In this document: positions 8,202-16,318 of the stretch, one piece after another
How positions within the stretch are numbered: the stretch's first letter is position 1
Layout of the letters: every line of letters starts with the position of its first letter
Assembly (NCBI RefSeq): GCF_002803845.1
Contig: NZ_CP024985.1
Span: 1,426,001-1,490,000, forward strand
Direction: 5' to 3'
From: Streptomyces lavendulae subsp. lavendulae
GTDB lineage: Bacteria; Actinomycetota; Actinomycetes; Streptomycetales; Streptomycetaceae
DNA length: 64,000 bases
Made by a program: the position numbers and the translations under genes
Notes under the pieces: model-generated
Told to the model about the DNA's origin: nothing
The model's database searches: none
The model's input: the letters and a program-made list of their open reading frames with translations, nothing else

Positions 8202-8805
8202 TCACCCTCTGTCCGAAGGGGTGTGCTCGAAGGTGATGTCGGCGCTCGGGCTGAGTTCGGCCGCCATGTTGCGTTCCATCATCCGCAGGGCCGCCTCGGC
8301 GAGGGCGGCATCGATATGAGCGACCGCGTCGAGAGCCACCACGACGTCGATGTGCCGGATGTGCGCGTCCAGTGCCGAGTAGAGCACGCACTGCTCGGTC
8401 ACGCGCCCGCACAGCACGACCCGCCGGACGCCGAGCTGGCCCAGTAGGTAGGCCAGTGGCGTTTCGAAGAAGACGGAGTGCCGTGCCTTGACGACGAAGA
8501 GGGCGTCCTCGTCCGGCGCGATCGGCTCGACCAGTTCGGAGTACCGGCCTGCGAGGGCGGCTTCGAGGATTTCGCCGTGGTGGGAGCGCCAGCGGGCCGA
8601 AGTTGTCGCTCACGTAGACGACCGGCGCACGGGCGTCCCGCGCCCGTTCGAGGAGTACCCCGACGCCCGGAAGGATGTCGCGGACGGACCGCACCAGCAC
8701 CTCGGCGTCCTCGTGCTCGTAGGTGTTCAGCATGTCGATCACGATGAGTGCCGTCCCACCCTCGCCGCCTTGCGTCACCCCGGGCCCCTGCCCACGCCGC
8801 CGCAT
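8202..8805 (-). pseudogene. Isochorismatase-family cysteine hydrolase, one-base insertion
   Basis: The N-terminus ALIVIDMLNTYEHEDAEVLV contains the catalytic Asp of the family. The C-terminal part VVLCGRVTEQCVLYSALDAH contains the nucleophilic Cys in the G-x-x-T-E-x-C-V context. They lie in different frames. The shift falls near 8603, where GGCCCGCTGG replaces the expected GGCCGCTGG after VYVSDNFG; removing one C restores GRWRSHHGEILEAALAG and the whole C-terminus. Without the insertion the protein would be about 200 residues, normal for the family. It is a recent or even phase-variable lesion, or a local read error. The family hydrolyses amides or isochorismate-like vinyl ethers; the substrate here is unknown. 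Confidence 0.8.
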
Positions 8806-8813
8806 GCCAATCC

Positions 8814-8860
8814 ACCCGTCGCCCGACCGAGCCGGTCAACCCGTCGCCCGACCGAGCCGG
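8814..8860. repeat. Two direct copies of a 22-bp unit
   Basis: The 22-base unit beginning ACCCGTCGCCCGACCGAG occurs at 8814-8835 and again at 8839-8860, three bases apart. It sits just upstream of the AAGGAG that serves the small frame at 8873, so it lies in the probable leader or promoter region of the PHP gene. Confidence 0.85.
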
Positions 8861-8872
8861 AAGGAGACCTCG

Positions 8873-8950
8873 ATGGCTTCCCACTCCGACCAGGCCGCCC
8901 GCATCACCGGCGCGATCGTCAACGCCACCGGTGGAACCCTCCTGCCATGA
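8873..8950 (+). CDS. 25-residue peptide frame coupled to the PHP gene
   Basis: GGAAGGAG lies six bases before ATG 8873, one of the best ribosome binding sites in the region. It starts the 25-residue frame MASHSDQAARITGAIVNATG plus five residues. Its TGA (8948-8950) overlaps the ATG of the PHP gene at 8947 as ATGA. The strong site and exact overlap suggest the peptide is translated and carries ribosomes into the PHP frame. It could also be the surviving 5' end of a longer deleted gene. No homologue is recognised. Confidence 0.45.
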   Translation: MASHSDQAARITGAIVNATGGTLLP

Positions 8951-9948
8951 CCCCGGGCGAAGCTCTGCGCCGGATCGCCTTCCTCCTCGAATGGCGCGGA
9001 GCATCGCCGTACCGTGTGCGGGCCTTCCACACCGCGGCCGACGCCGTCCGCGACCTTCCACTGGGCCCGGTGGAAGCCGCACGGGCCGAAGGGCTGCGGG
9101 GGGTGGGGCCGGTCCACCGCCGAGGTGATCGCCCAGGCATCGGCAGGAGCGGTACCGAGCTACCTCGCCCGCCTCCAGGCCGAAGCCGACCCGGACGCCC
9201 GCGCCGGCTGGGACCTCGCGGCCGCGAGCACCGGGGACTGCCACTTGCACTCCGACTGGTCGGACGGCGGCAGCCCGCTCAAGGACATGGCCGGTGCGGC
9301 CCGCGCCCTGGGCCACCGGTGGGCCGTTCTGACCGATCACTCGCCGAGGCTGACGATCGCCCACGGCCTGAGCCCCGAGCGGCTCGAAAGCCAACTGGAG
9401 GCCGTGGCCGCCGTGAACTCCGGCATGGGCCCGGATTTTCGGCTGCTCACCGGCATCGAGAGCGACATTCTCGATGCCGGCTCGCTCGACCAGGACGAGG
9501 ATCCGCTCGGCCGGCTCGACATCGTCGTGGCATCCGTACATTCCAAGCTCCGCTCGGAACCCGAACCGATGACCGCCCGCCTGCTGGCCGCAGTGAGCAA
9601 CCCGCACGTCGACGTCCTGGGCCACTGCACGGGACGGATCATCACCGGCCGCGGGCGCCCGCAGTCCCGCTTCGAGCCGAAGCCGTGGTCGCCGCGTGCG
9701 CGCGGGCCGGCACTGCGGTGGAGATCAACTGCCGCCCCGAGCGGCGCGACCCCCCGGACGACCTGCTCGCCCAGGCCGCCGCCGCGGGCTGCCGTTTCGC
9801 CGTCGATACCGACGCCCACGCCCCCGAACAACTGCACTGGCAGAGCACGGGCTACGCGCGCGCGGCCCGAATCGGCCTGGGAGCGGACCGGCTGATCACG
9901 ACCTGGCCGCTCCGGCGCCTGCTGAGCAGCCGAAGCAGCGGTTCCTGA
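8947..9948 (+). pseudogene. PHP-domain phosphoesterase (PolX-like), two frameshifts
   Basis: The gene begins MTPGEALRRIAFLLEWRGAS, a helix-hairpin-helix-like N-terminus as in PolX-type PHP proteins. It continues with the metal-binding motifs GDCHLHSDWSDGGSPL, LTDHSPRL, GIESDILDAGSLDQ, ASVHSKLRS, VDVLGHCTGRII and AVDTDAHAPEQLHW. Two single-base changes break it. Near 9103 an extra C in GGGGCCGGTCC shifts out of GVGRSTAEVI. Near 9672 a missing G in TTCGAGCCGAAG shifts out of FEAEAVVAACARAGTAVEIN. All metal ligands survive in one frame or another. Intact, it would be about 334 residues and act as a phosphatase or exonuclease. Confidence 0.85.
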
Positions 9949-9966
9949 CCGGCCGGCGTCAGGGCG

Positions 9967-10070
9967 TCAGGGGTGGAAGAGGGCCTTGACCCTGCTGTCC
10001 CCCTTCTTCTGGAAGTCCGCGTAGGCCTGCGGGTGGTGGGTCTCCGTCGGTCAGCAGGGGCAGCAGATCT
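9967..10070 (-). pseudogene. C-terminal fragment of a zinc alcohol dehydrogenase
   Basis: On the minus strand the fragment reads DLLPLLTDGDP and then, after a short internal deletion and frame change, HPQAYADFQKKGDSRVKALF ending HP-stop. This matches the last 48 residues of the intact dehydrogenase at 17473-18657 (DELLPLLTDGDPLG...APQAYADFQKKRDN), with about 40 bases removed between the two blocks. The rest of the gene is absent. The similarity is visible at the DNA level, so this is a relic paralogue or duplication remnant. Confidence 0.8.
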
Positions 10071-10157
10071 GATGGTCGAACACGTGAGCAGCGGAAGCGG
10101 ATCGAGCGTGCGGCATGGCCCGGCTCGGGGCGGAAGCGACGAGAACGTGGAGGACGG

Positions 10158-10388
10158 TCAGGGCCTGCGGTGCTGCTCGGGGCCTTCTTCGGGCGTCTGC
10201 CAGGAGTCCTGGCGCATGGCTGCCTGCGGGTTCTGGTCGACGGGGCGGGCGCCTGGATCCGCGCGGCGTGCGGCACGCCGGCTGCCGTACCAGAAGGCGC
10301 CGATCAGCAGGACGACCACCACCACTCCGGCGACGATCAGGAAGAGGGACGACGACCCATCGGCCGCAAGGGGAAGCGAGTTGGTCAT
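10158..10388 (-). CDS. Small single-pass membrane protein, DUF6479-like
   Basis: ATG 10388 starts a 76-residue protein. The first 14 residues are outside the helix, then LFLIVAGVVVVVLLIGAFWY spans the membrane, followed by the basic stop-transfer stretch GSRRAARRADPG and a polar, Gln/Pro-rich tail. N-out/C-in topology follows from the positive charges. The layout resembles Streptomyces DUF6479 proteins, usually about 100 residues, so the tail may be shortened. No ribosome binding site is obvious. Function is unknown. Confidence 0.55.
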   Translation of the reverse strand: MTNSLPLAADGSSSLFLIVAGVVVVVLLIGAFWYGSRRAARRADPGARPVDQNPQAAMRQDSWQTPEEGPEQHRRP

Positions 10389-10620
10389 GAAGGCTGCCTA
10401 CCCCGAATTCCGCCTCGCTCACAGAACCTCATCGGGCAGGGTGGGCAAAGGCCCCCGCTAGACGCAGAGGAGTGGGGTGCCGGCCCCCGTGACCCGTGAG
10501 GAGCCGGCGTACGAAGAACCTTGTCCGGCCGCCCTGTAGGGGCTTGAGTTCACTGTCCGGCCGTCGTGGGCGGTGGCCCGGCCCACGCCGTTCAGCCGTG
10601 CGGCTGATGCCACGGGGAGC

Positions 10621-10765
10621 GGATTCAAGCGGTTCGTCCGCGAGACCGGGCTCACCGTCGCCTTCGGCACCGGCTTCCTCCTCACCCTCGCGGGGCGGCC
10701 GATCGCCGACCACGCCGAGCTGGACAGCGTCCTGACGGCGCAGAGCCTGCAGCCGCCGAGACCCC
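10621..10765 (+). pseudogene. N-terminal fragment of a second DUF6766 membrane protein
   Basis: The frame at 10621 reads FKRFVRETGLTVAFGTGF, then LLTLAGRPIADHAELDSV and AQSLQP. It follows the first gene of the window residue for residue in pattern (GFWRENSLTLAFGIAF, QAIAGHAEFNEQ, DGLQPLSFGEY). After about 48 codons the similarity stops. The fragment lies directly upstream of the YihY gene and cannot make a complete protein. Confidence 0.7.
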
Positions 10766-10806
10766 CACGCTGCCATGAGTGGCGCCAAGGTGGAAGGGCG
10801 CCAGGT

Positions 10807-11856
10807 ATGACACGTACATCGAAGCCGGGCCCCGACGAAGACCATCCGGGCGAGGAGGCGGCCGCCGCGAGAGCACGGCGGGTCCGGACCCGCGGGTGGA
10901 GGAGCGGGCCCCCGACCAGCTGACCGGGCTGTCGAAGCGGTCGTGGAAGGCGGTGCTGCACGGCACCGTGAAGGAGTTCAAGGACGACGAGCTCGCCGAC
11001 CGGGCCGCGGCGCTCACCTACTACGGGGTCCTGGCTCTCTTCCCCGCCCTCCTGGTGCTGGTGTCCTTGTTGGGCGTCGCGGGGCAGTCCGCGACGAAGA
11101 GGGTCCTGGACAACCTGCAAAAAACTCGCTCCCGGCTCGGTGCGGGACGTCGTCAGCGACGCCGTGCAGCAGCTCCAGGGACGCTCCGGGATCGGATCGC
11201 TGCTGACGATCGTCGGGCTGGTCCTCGCCCTGTGGTCGGCATCCGGGTACATCACGGCGTTCATCCGCAGTGCGAACGCCGTCTACGACCTGCCCGAGGG
11301 CCGCCCGGTGTGGAAGATCCTTCCGCTGCGCCTGGCCCTCACGGTCACGCTGATGGTCCTGGCCTGCGCCAGTGCGCTCATCGTCGTCTTCTCCGGCTCC
11401 CTGGCCCGGCAGGCGGTAACGGCCCTGGGGATCGGAGACACGGCCCTGACCGTGTGGTCGGTCGCGAAGTGGCCGGTCCTGGTGCTCCTCATCACCATCA
11501 TGATCGCGATCCTCTACTGGGCCGCTCCGAACGCGAAGGGCCGAGGATTCAAGTGGGTGACGCCGGGAAGCTTCCTGGCGCTGGCCATCTGGGTGGCCTC
11601 CTCGGCCGTTTTCGCGCTCTACGTCGCCAACTTCGCCTCCTACAACAAGACCTACGGCACCCTTGCCGGCGTGATCATCTTCCTGGTGTGGCTGTGGATC
11701 ACCAACCTGGCGATCCTTCTCGGCCTGGAATTCGACGCCGAACTGAGTCGCCAGCGCGCGATCGCCGGAGGGCTGCCCGCGGACGAGGAGCCCTATGTGG
11801 AGCCCCGCGACACCCGGGCCTGGAGCGACGGTGACCATCGCCGCATGGAGCAGTGA
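10807..11856 (+). pseudogene. YihY/BrkB family membrane protein with two frameshifts
   Basis: The start ATG 10807 gives MTRTSKPGPDEDHPGEEAAA. Near 10862 an indel shifts the frame to RESTAGPDPRVEERAPDQLT. The family core follows: SWKAVLHGTVKEFKDDELAD, RAAALTYYGVLALFPALLVL. A second indel at 11120-11125, an extra A in CAAAAAACT, shifts the frame again; the correct frame then reads LAPGSVRDVVSDAVQQLQGR and is open to 11856 with five more membrane helices (ALWSASGYITAFIRSANAVY, ILYWAAPNAKGRGFKWVTPG, IIFLVWLWITNLAILLG). Intact, it would have about 345 residues. A run of six A is a known slippage site, so a mixed population or read error is possible here. Confidence 0.8.
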
Positions 11857-11966
11857 CCCACAGTCCGTACGGCGCTGGGCGCCCGAGCGGATGACGGGGC
11901 GGTTGCGGGGTAGTCGCGTCGCGAGGACGGCAGGAACCCCGACGAGGAAGACGAGGTGTCCCCACC

Positions 11967-12380
11967 ATGAGCACGGCAGAACAGGAACCCCACGCCGCCC
12001 ACGACTCGGTCGGCGTCCTGGTCTCGCGCGCCTCGCAGCAGATCTCCGAACTGGTCCGCGAGGAGATGCGGCTGGCCCGGGCGGAGATGACCGACAAGGG
12101 CAAGCGTTACGGGAAGGGCGGCGGCCTCTTCGGCACGGCGGGACTGCTCGGCATCCTGGCACTCCAGGCCCTGACCGCGACCTGTATCGCCGCGCTCGCG
12201 CTGGTCCTCCCGGTGTGGGCGTCGGCCCTCGTCATCTCCGCGGTTCTGGGGATCGTGGCGGCAGTGGCCGCACTGGCCGGGAAGAAGCAGGTCACGAAGG
12301 CCGGCGCGCCGGCTCCCGAGCAAACCATCGAAAGCGCCAGGGCCGACCTGGCCGAGATCAAGGAGAAGGCACACCGATGA
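11967..12380 (+). CDS. Actinobacterial holin-X / phage holin family membrane protein
   Basis: A 137-residue protein. The amphipathic N-terminal helix (VLVSRASQQISELVREEMRL ARAEM) is followed by two membrane helices (LFGTAGLLGILALQALTATC and ALVISAVLGIVAAVAALAG) and a charged C-terminus. This is the pattern of PF07332 (Phage_holin_3_6), which in Streptomyces chromosomes is an envelope protein encoded with DUF3618 and DUF4235 genes, not a prophage lysis gene. Its stop overlaps the DUF3618 start as ATGA. It is intact, and no prophage genes are nearby. Confidence 0.8.
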   Translation: MSTAEQEPHAAHDSVGVLVSRASQQISELVREEMRLARAEMTDKGKRYGKGGGLFGTAGLLGILALQALTATCIAALALVLPVWASALVISAVLGIVAAVAALAGKKQVTKAGAPAPEQTIESARADLAEIKEKAHR

Positions 12381-12865
12381 ACGACGACGCCCGAACCAAC
12401 ATCGGCACCCCCACGCCCGCCCCCGCCGCTAGCGGCTCCGCGGAACTGCGCGAGCAGATCGAGCGCACCCGTGACGAGCTCGGTCAGACGGTCGAGGCCC
12501 TCGCCGCGAAGGCCGACGTCAAGGCCCAGGCGAAGGAGAAGACGGCTGCCATCAAGGGCCAGGCCGCGGCGAAAGCGGCTCTGGTCTCCGGCCAGATCCA
12601 CGAGAAGGCCGGGCAGGCCACCCAGTTGGTGAGGGACAAGACCCCCGACCCCGTTCTCGAGAAGACCGCGCAGGCCGCCGCGCACGTACGGGAGAGCGCG
12701 GCCAAGGCGGGCCAGTACGCGGCGGACAAGACCCCTGATCCGCTCCGCGAGAAGGCGGAACGAGCAGCGACGGTCGCGCGCGTCAACCGCACTCCACTGC
12801 TCGTGCTCGGAGCCGCCGTGGCCGTCCTCCTGTTGGTGCGCCGCAGCCGAGGACGCCGCCCATGA
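12377..12865 (+). CDS. DUF3618 domain-containing membrane protein
   Basis: A 162-residue protein. The DUF3618 signature ELREQIERTRDELGQTVEAL AAKADV is at residues 22-47. An Ala/Lys-rich coiled region with repeated blocks LVRDKTPDPVLEKTAQAAAH and YAADKTPDPLREKAERAATV follows, and one membrane helix LLVLGAAVAVLLLV sits near the C-terminus with a basic RRSRGRRP tail. The repeated DKTPDP motif points to internal duplication. Start and stop overlap the neighbouring genes by ATGA, so the three genes form an operon. Its role is probably in envelope organisation under stress, but this is not established. Confidence 0.8.
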   Translation: MNDDARTNIGTPTPAPAASGSAELREQIERTRDELGQTVEALAAKADVKAQAKEKTAAIKGQAAAKAALVSGQIHEKAGQATQLVRDKTPDPVLEKTAQAAAHVRESAAKAGQYAADKTPDPLREKAERAATVARVNRTPLLVLGAAVAVLLLVRRSRGRRP

Positions 12866-13038
12866 ACACGGCCAAGACCGCCTACAAGCCGTTCGGGCTG
12901 ACCCTCGGCGCCGTGAGCGGCAGCGTGCTGCCCGCGTCCAGCGCATCGGTCCGTCCCCGGCCGGACGCGACCTACCGCACTCGGCCTCGCCCGTGCGCAG
13001 GGAGATCCGGGACGTCGAGCATGCCCTCTGCGTGGTGA
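12862..13038 (+). pseudogene. DUF4235 membrane protein, truncated after about 20 residues
   Basis: The start MNTAKTAYKPFGLTLGAVSG matches the N-terminus of Streptomyces DUF4235 proteins (about 85-90 residues, one or two membrane helices), the usual third gene after holin-X and DUF3618. From residue 21 the sequence is unrelated, Arg/Pro/Ser-rich and out of keeping with a membrane protein, ending at TGA 13036-13038. A further short block (LRSALIAARHRLPGAGVLDD SELDSH, 13055-13135) looks like the end of some other gene. The gene was probably truncated by a deletion. Confidence 0.6.
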
Positions 13039-13207
13039 CGGGGACGGCGGACGGTTACGCAGCGCGCTGATAGCCGCCCGGCACCGTCTGCCCGGAGCGG
13101 GTGTACTCGACGACTCCGAGCTCGACTCCCACTGATCGCGCTCCCGCGGGGATTCAGCTGCCCGCCGGCAGCGGTCCGAGCGCTGAGGCCGGGAGCCTGC
13201 CGCGTGC

Positions 13208-13363
13208 GAGATCGCGGGCCGCTTCGGAAACCTGTTCATCGCCACCGAGCCGAAGCAGGAGCTGCTCACCGAGGTCGCCTTGAGTCAGATCCGCGGAGAC
13301 CGGCAGGAACCCTTCCTGGAGTGGTCCGCCACGAAGCTGCTGCCCGCCCTGGGCAAGCTGTGA
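13208..13363 (+). pseudogene. C-terminal fragment of an unidentified protein
   Basis: Fifty-one codons (EIAGRFGNLFIATEPKQELL continuing to SATKLLPALGKL) with good coding composition end at TGA 13361-13363, overlapping the next frame as GTGA. No start with a ribosome binding site is present upstream in this frame. It looks like the surviving tail of a longer cytoplasmic protein. The family was not recognised. Confidence 0.4.
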
Positions 13364-13566
13364 GTGCGGACTTCCCGACGGAGAACGGAAGACCCGTGCC
13401 GCACGTCGCGCCGAACAACGGCCTCCAGGTGCCCGTCCTCGGTTTCGGCGTCCACCAGCTCCCGCCGGAGCGGACCGAGCGGGCCGTCACCGACGCGCTC
13501 GTCGCCGGCGGCTCGCGGGCCGGTGCCGCGTCGCTGCGGATTCCCCCGGCGAGGAGGATGGCATGA
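13360..13566 (+). pseudogene. Aldo/keto reductase, only the N-terminus remains
   Basis: From GTG 13360 the frame gives VPHVAPNNGLQVPVLGFGVH QLPPERTERAVTDALVAG, the first beta strands and helix of an aldo/keto reductase (family consensus LNNGxxxPVLGFGVYQ). The next expected block with the catalytic Asp and Tyr is replaced by an unrelated Ala/Arg-rich stretch ending at 13566. Roughly 220 of 275 residues are missing. The start overlaps the stop of the fragment before it, suggesting an old operon arrangement. Confidence 0.7.
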
Positions 13567-13644
13567 GCGGGCACTTCGTGGGTACCGGCCCCTGTGTGCA
13601 CCGACGCACTCGTGATCGTCGGGGCGGAGGAGGAGGTGCCGGAG

Positions 13645-14298
13645 GTGGTCACCAAGGCGTACGGAGGTGATGGAGCGGCCCTGCCCGCCGCCACCCCCGA
13701 TACTGCGGACCCCGAGACCCTGCCGCACGACCACACGCAGGCCATCCTGGAAACCACGAAGCGCGTCGCGGGGCTGCTGAAGGCCTCCGGAAAACGATTC
13801 GCGCTCGCGGGGAGCGTGGCGGCGTTCGCACACGGCCTGCCGGCCAGTTTTCAGCACGACACGGACTTCTGCGTCCGTCGCGAGGACGCCGAAGCGGTGA
13901 TCGAGGCACTGGAGAACGGCGGCATCAGCATGCGCCGGGCACCCGAGGACTGGCTGGTCAAGGGCCATTCCGACGGGGAGGAGATCGACTTGATCTTCGA
14001 GCTCGCCCGGCGGCCGGTGAATACGGAACTCCTCGACCGTGCACAGATCAGGGCGGTGGATTCGGTCTGGATGCCGGTTCTGGCACCCACCGACCTGATG
14101 GACAGCCGGCTTGCCGCGCTGTGCGAGCACTACTGCGACTTCGGCGATCTGCTGCCCATGGCCCGGATGCTGCGGGAACAGATCGACTGGGACCGGATGT
14201 ACCTGGACCACCGGGACTCGCCGCTGTCCGACGCGTTCCTCTACCTTCTGGAACGGCTCCGCGTCGTCGAGCCGCGGGAGCGGGAGGACAAACCGTGA
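13645..14298 (+). CDS. Nucleotidyltransferase-fold protein
   Basis: About 217 residues if translation begins at GTG 13645, which follows GGAGGAGG at good spacing; in-frame GTG codons at 13594 and 13636 are alternatives. The core KRFALAGSVAAFAHGLPASF plus QHDTDFCVRREDAEAV has the G-S and D-x-D signature of the polymerase-beta-like nucleotidyltransferase fold. GEEIDLIFELARRPV supplies the third Asp. The C-terminal helical half (LAALCEHYCDFGDLLPMARM) resembles substrate-binding helices of MNT/AbiEii-like proteins. It is full length and its stop overlaps the next start (14295). The target, RNA or small molecule, is unknown. Confidence 0.7.
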   Translation: MVTKAYGGDGAALPAATPDTADPETLPHDHTQAILETTKRVAGLLKASGKRFALAGSVAAFAHGLPASFQHDTDFCVRREDAEAVIEALENGGISMRRAPEDWLVKGHSDGEEIDLIFELARRPVNTELLDRAQIRAVDSVWMPVLAPTDLMDSRLAALCEHYCDFGDLLPMARMLREQIDWDRMYLDHRDSPLSDAFLYLLERLRVVEPREREDKP

Positions 14299-15305
14299 AA
14301 GCGGAAGGGCACATCGAGTACCGCATCCAGCACCTGCGGGACCGGCTGGCCCGCGAGGACATCGCCGAGCTGGGCGTACGCGTGGAGACCCGCGGCCCCG
14401 CCGCGCACGTCTGGGGCAGTGTCACCAGCCCGGATTGCCGCGCGGCGGTCCTGCGGATCGCCGAGGAGGAGCTCGCCGGTGTTCCCTGGCACGCGGACCT
14501 CACGGTGAGCTGCCACAACCCGCCCGACCACCGAGGAGCTGTTGTGATCCGCGTGGCGGCCGTGGGGGACATCCATCTTTCCCCGGGCGACGAGGGCACC
14601 TTGCGCCCCGCCTTCGAGACGCTGGGCGATTGCGCCGATCTCCTGCTCCTGGCGGGTGACCTGACCCGGCACGGCACTCCGGCAGAGGCGCAGGTGGTCG
14701 CCGGGGAAGTGGCGGGTCTGCCCGTGCCGGTGGTCGCCGTGCTCGGGAACCACGACTACCAGAGCGACCAGGAGGCGGCCGTCACCCGGGAACTGGTCCG
14801 CGCCGGGGTGCACGTGCTGGAGGGGAACGGCGTACTGCTGGACGTGGGCGGCGCGCGGGTCGGCGTCGCGGGGACCAAGGGGTTCGGCGGCGGCTTCGCC
14901 GGACGCTGCGCCAGCGAGTTCGGCGAGCCCGAGATGAAGTCCTTCGTGCGCTACACGCGCCGGTGCGCGGACGACCTCGGTCGCGCCCTCGGGGAGCTCC
15001 GGGAAGCCGGAAGTACCGCCCTGATCGCCCTCACGCACTTTTCGCCCGTGCCGGACACCCTCGCGGGTGAGCCACTGGAGATCTATCCGTTCCTCGGGAG
15101 CTATCTGCTCGCGGAGGCGATGGACCGGGAAGGCGCGGACCTCGCGGTCCACGGTCATGCGCACATGGGCACGGAGCACGGGATGACGGCCGGCGGGGTG
15201 CGGGTGCGCAACGTGGCGATGCCGGTCATCGACCGGGCCTTCGCCGTCTACCACCTCGGCCGTTCCAGTTCCAATGATGAACGCCCGGACGAACACAGGA
15301 AGTGA
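14295..15305 (+). CDS. BON-domain segment joined in frame to a metallophosphoesterase
   Basis: GTG 14295 opens a 336-codon frame. Residues 1-80 (IEYRIQHLRDRLAREDIAEL GVRVETRG...CRAAVLRIAEEELAGVPW) form a BON domain, a small phospholipid- or protein-binding fold. From residue 84 (VIRVAAVGDIHLSP) comes a calcineurin-like phosphoesterase with metal motifs GDIHL, LLLAGDLTRHG, VLGNHDY, LTHFSP and VHGHAHMG. A GTG at 14544 with GAGGAG just upstream looks like the phosphoesterase's own start. The BON part seems to have lost its stop through a two-base loss in the expected CACACCGAGGAGCTG. Both a fusion and a separate 253-residue enzyme may be made. Confidence 0.75.
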   Translation: MKAEGHIEYRIQHLRDRLAREDIAELGVRVETRGPAAHVWGSVTSPDCRAAVLRIAEEELAGVPWHADLTVSCHNPPDHRGAVVIRVAAVGDIHLSPGDEGTLRPAFETLGDCADLLLLAGDLTRHGTPAEAQVVAGEVAGLPVPVVAVLGNHDYQSDQEAAVTRELVRAGVHVLEGNGVLLDVGGARVGVAGTKGFGGGFAGRCASEFGEPEMKSFVRYTRRCADDLGRALGELREAGSTALIALTHFSPVPDTLAGEPLEIYPFLGSYLLAEAMDREGADLAVHGHAHMGTEHGMTAGGVRVRNVAMPVIDRAFAVYHLGRSSSNDERPDEHRK

Positions 15306-15670
15306 GCATCGTGCGTGTGGCATTCCTGGCCGCTCCCGAGGGCGTGGAGGAGATCGAACTCACCGCACCCTGGAAAGCCGTCGAGGAGATGAGCTGGATC
15401 CCGCAGCTGGTCTCGACCGAGCTCGGCCGGGTCCAGGCGTTCAACCCTCTCGACAGGGCGGGCACCTGCCCAGTCGACCAGGTCCTCGCCGGTGACACCT
15501 CCGATGCCTTCGACGCGCTCGTCCGGCCCGGCGGAGTCGCCAACCCCGACGCCCTGCGCAGGAACGAGCGGGCGGTCGGTTTCGTGCGGAGCTTCATCGA
15601 AGACGCCAAGCTGCGGGAACTCGCCGACAGCCCGCACCTCGGCGGCGAGCTCCTGACACCCACGGCCTGA
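15302..15670 (+). pseudogene. DJ-1/PfpI stress protein lacking the catalytic half
   Basis: GTG 15302 overlaps the upstream stop. The N-terminal 100 residues follow a Streptomyces DJ-1/PfpI general stress protein: VRVAFLAAPEGVEEIELTAP W, TELGRVQAFNPLDRAGTCPV, DAFDALVRPGGVANPDALRR. The family then carries the nucleophile elbow (A-I-C-H-G-P) and another 70 residues. Here the sequence ends instead in FIEDAKLRELADSPHLGGEL and a stop, so the catalytic Cys and His are missing. Total 122 versus about 185 residues. It is probably inactive. Confidence 0.75.
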
Positions 15671-15775
15671 AGCCCTCGGCCGCAGGCCGGCACCGCGGCG
15701 GAGCTCGTGCGGTGCTTAGTGCCCACGGAGGCGGGTAGCCGCCTGTCAGGAGCCGCTTCAGCAGCGGGAGGAACC

Positions 15776-16186
15776 ATGACCCGACGCGTCCACGAGGTGA
15801 TGACCGGGAGCCCGGTGACCGTTGAGAAGACGGCGTCCCTGGCCGAAGCGGCACGGGTGATGCGCGACGCCGGAATCGGAGATGTCCTGGTCGTCGACGG
15901 GGGCCGGCTCCGCGGCATCCTGACCGAGCATCGTCATCCGCGCCATCGCCGAGCACAAGGACCCGTCCGACACCACCGTCCACACCGTGCCGAGCCGGTC
16001 ACCGTCCGGCCCGACGACGGAGTCGACGACGCCGTCGCCCTGATGCGCCGGTACGCACTGCGGCGCCTGCCGGTGCAGTCCGAGGACGGCGAACTCGTCG
16101 GAGTCGTCACTCTCGGCGACCTCGCCATCGAGCAGGAACCGGGATCCGCTCTCGCGGCCGTCTCGGCGGCAGATCCCGATACGTGA
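15776..16186 (+). pseudogene. Two-CBS-domain protein with a frameshifted middle
   Basis: GGGAGGAACC precedes ATG 15776, and 136 codons are open. The first CBS motif is intact to GDVLVVDGGRLRGILTE, and the second resumes at EPVTVRPDDGVDDAVALMRR through LVGVVTLGDLAIEQEPGSAL. Residues 52-76 between them are read out of frame: the other frame gives IVIRAIAEHKDPSDTTVHTV, the expected end of CBS1. A small deletion at 15927-15935 and a second indel near 15990 compensate for each other. CBS pairs bind adenylates and sense energy state; the loss of the first domain's last strand and helix probably abolishes this. Confidence 0.75.
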
Positions 16187-16318
16187 CCGTGGGGAAGCCC
16201 GCCCACCCTCATCACGAGGGGCCTGTTGGCCGTTCAGGAGCGGGCCGCCGCCGCAGACTGCGAGCGCCGGCTCCCAGAGCCTGGGCGAGCCTACGCACGG
16301 CAGCCGTACGCAACGCCC

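Noticed and set aside
11967..12865. Prophage remnant, because of a holin-family gene
   Set aside because: Holin-X with DUF3618 and DUF4235 is a common chromosomal trio in Streptomyces; no capsid, tail, integrase or lysin genes are present.
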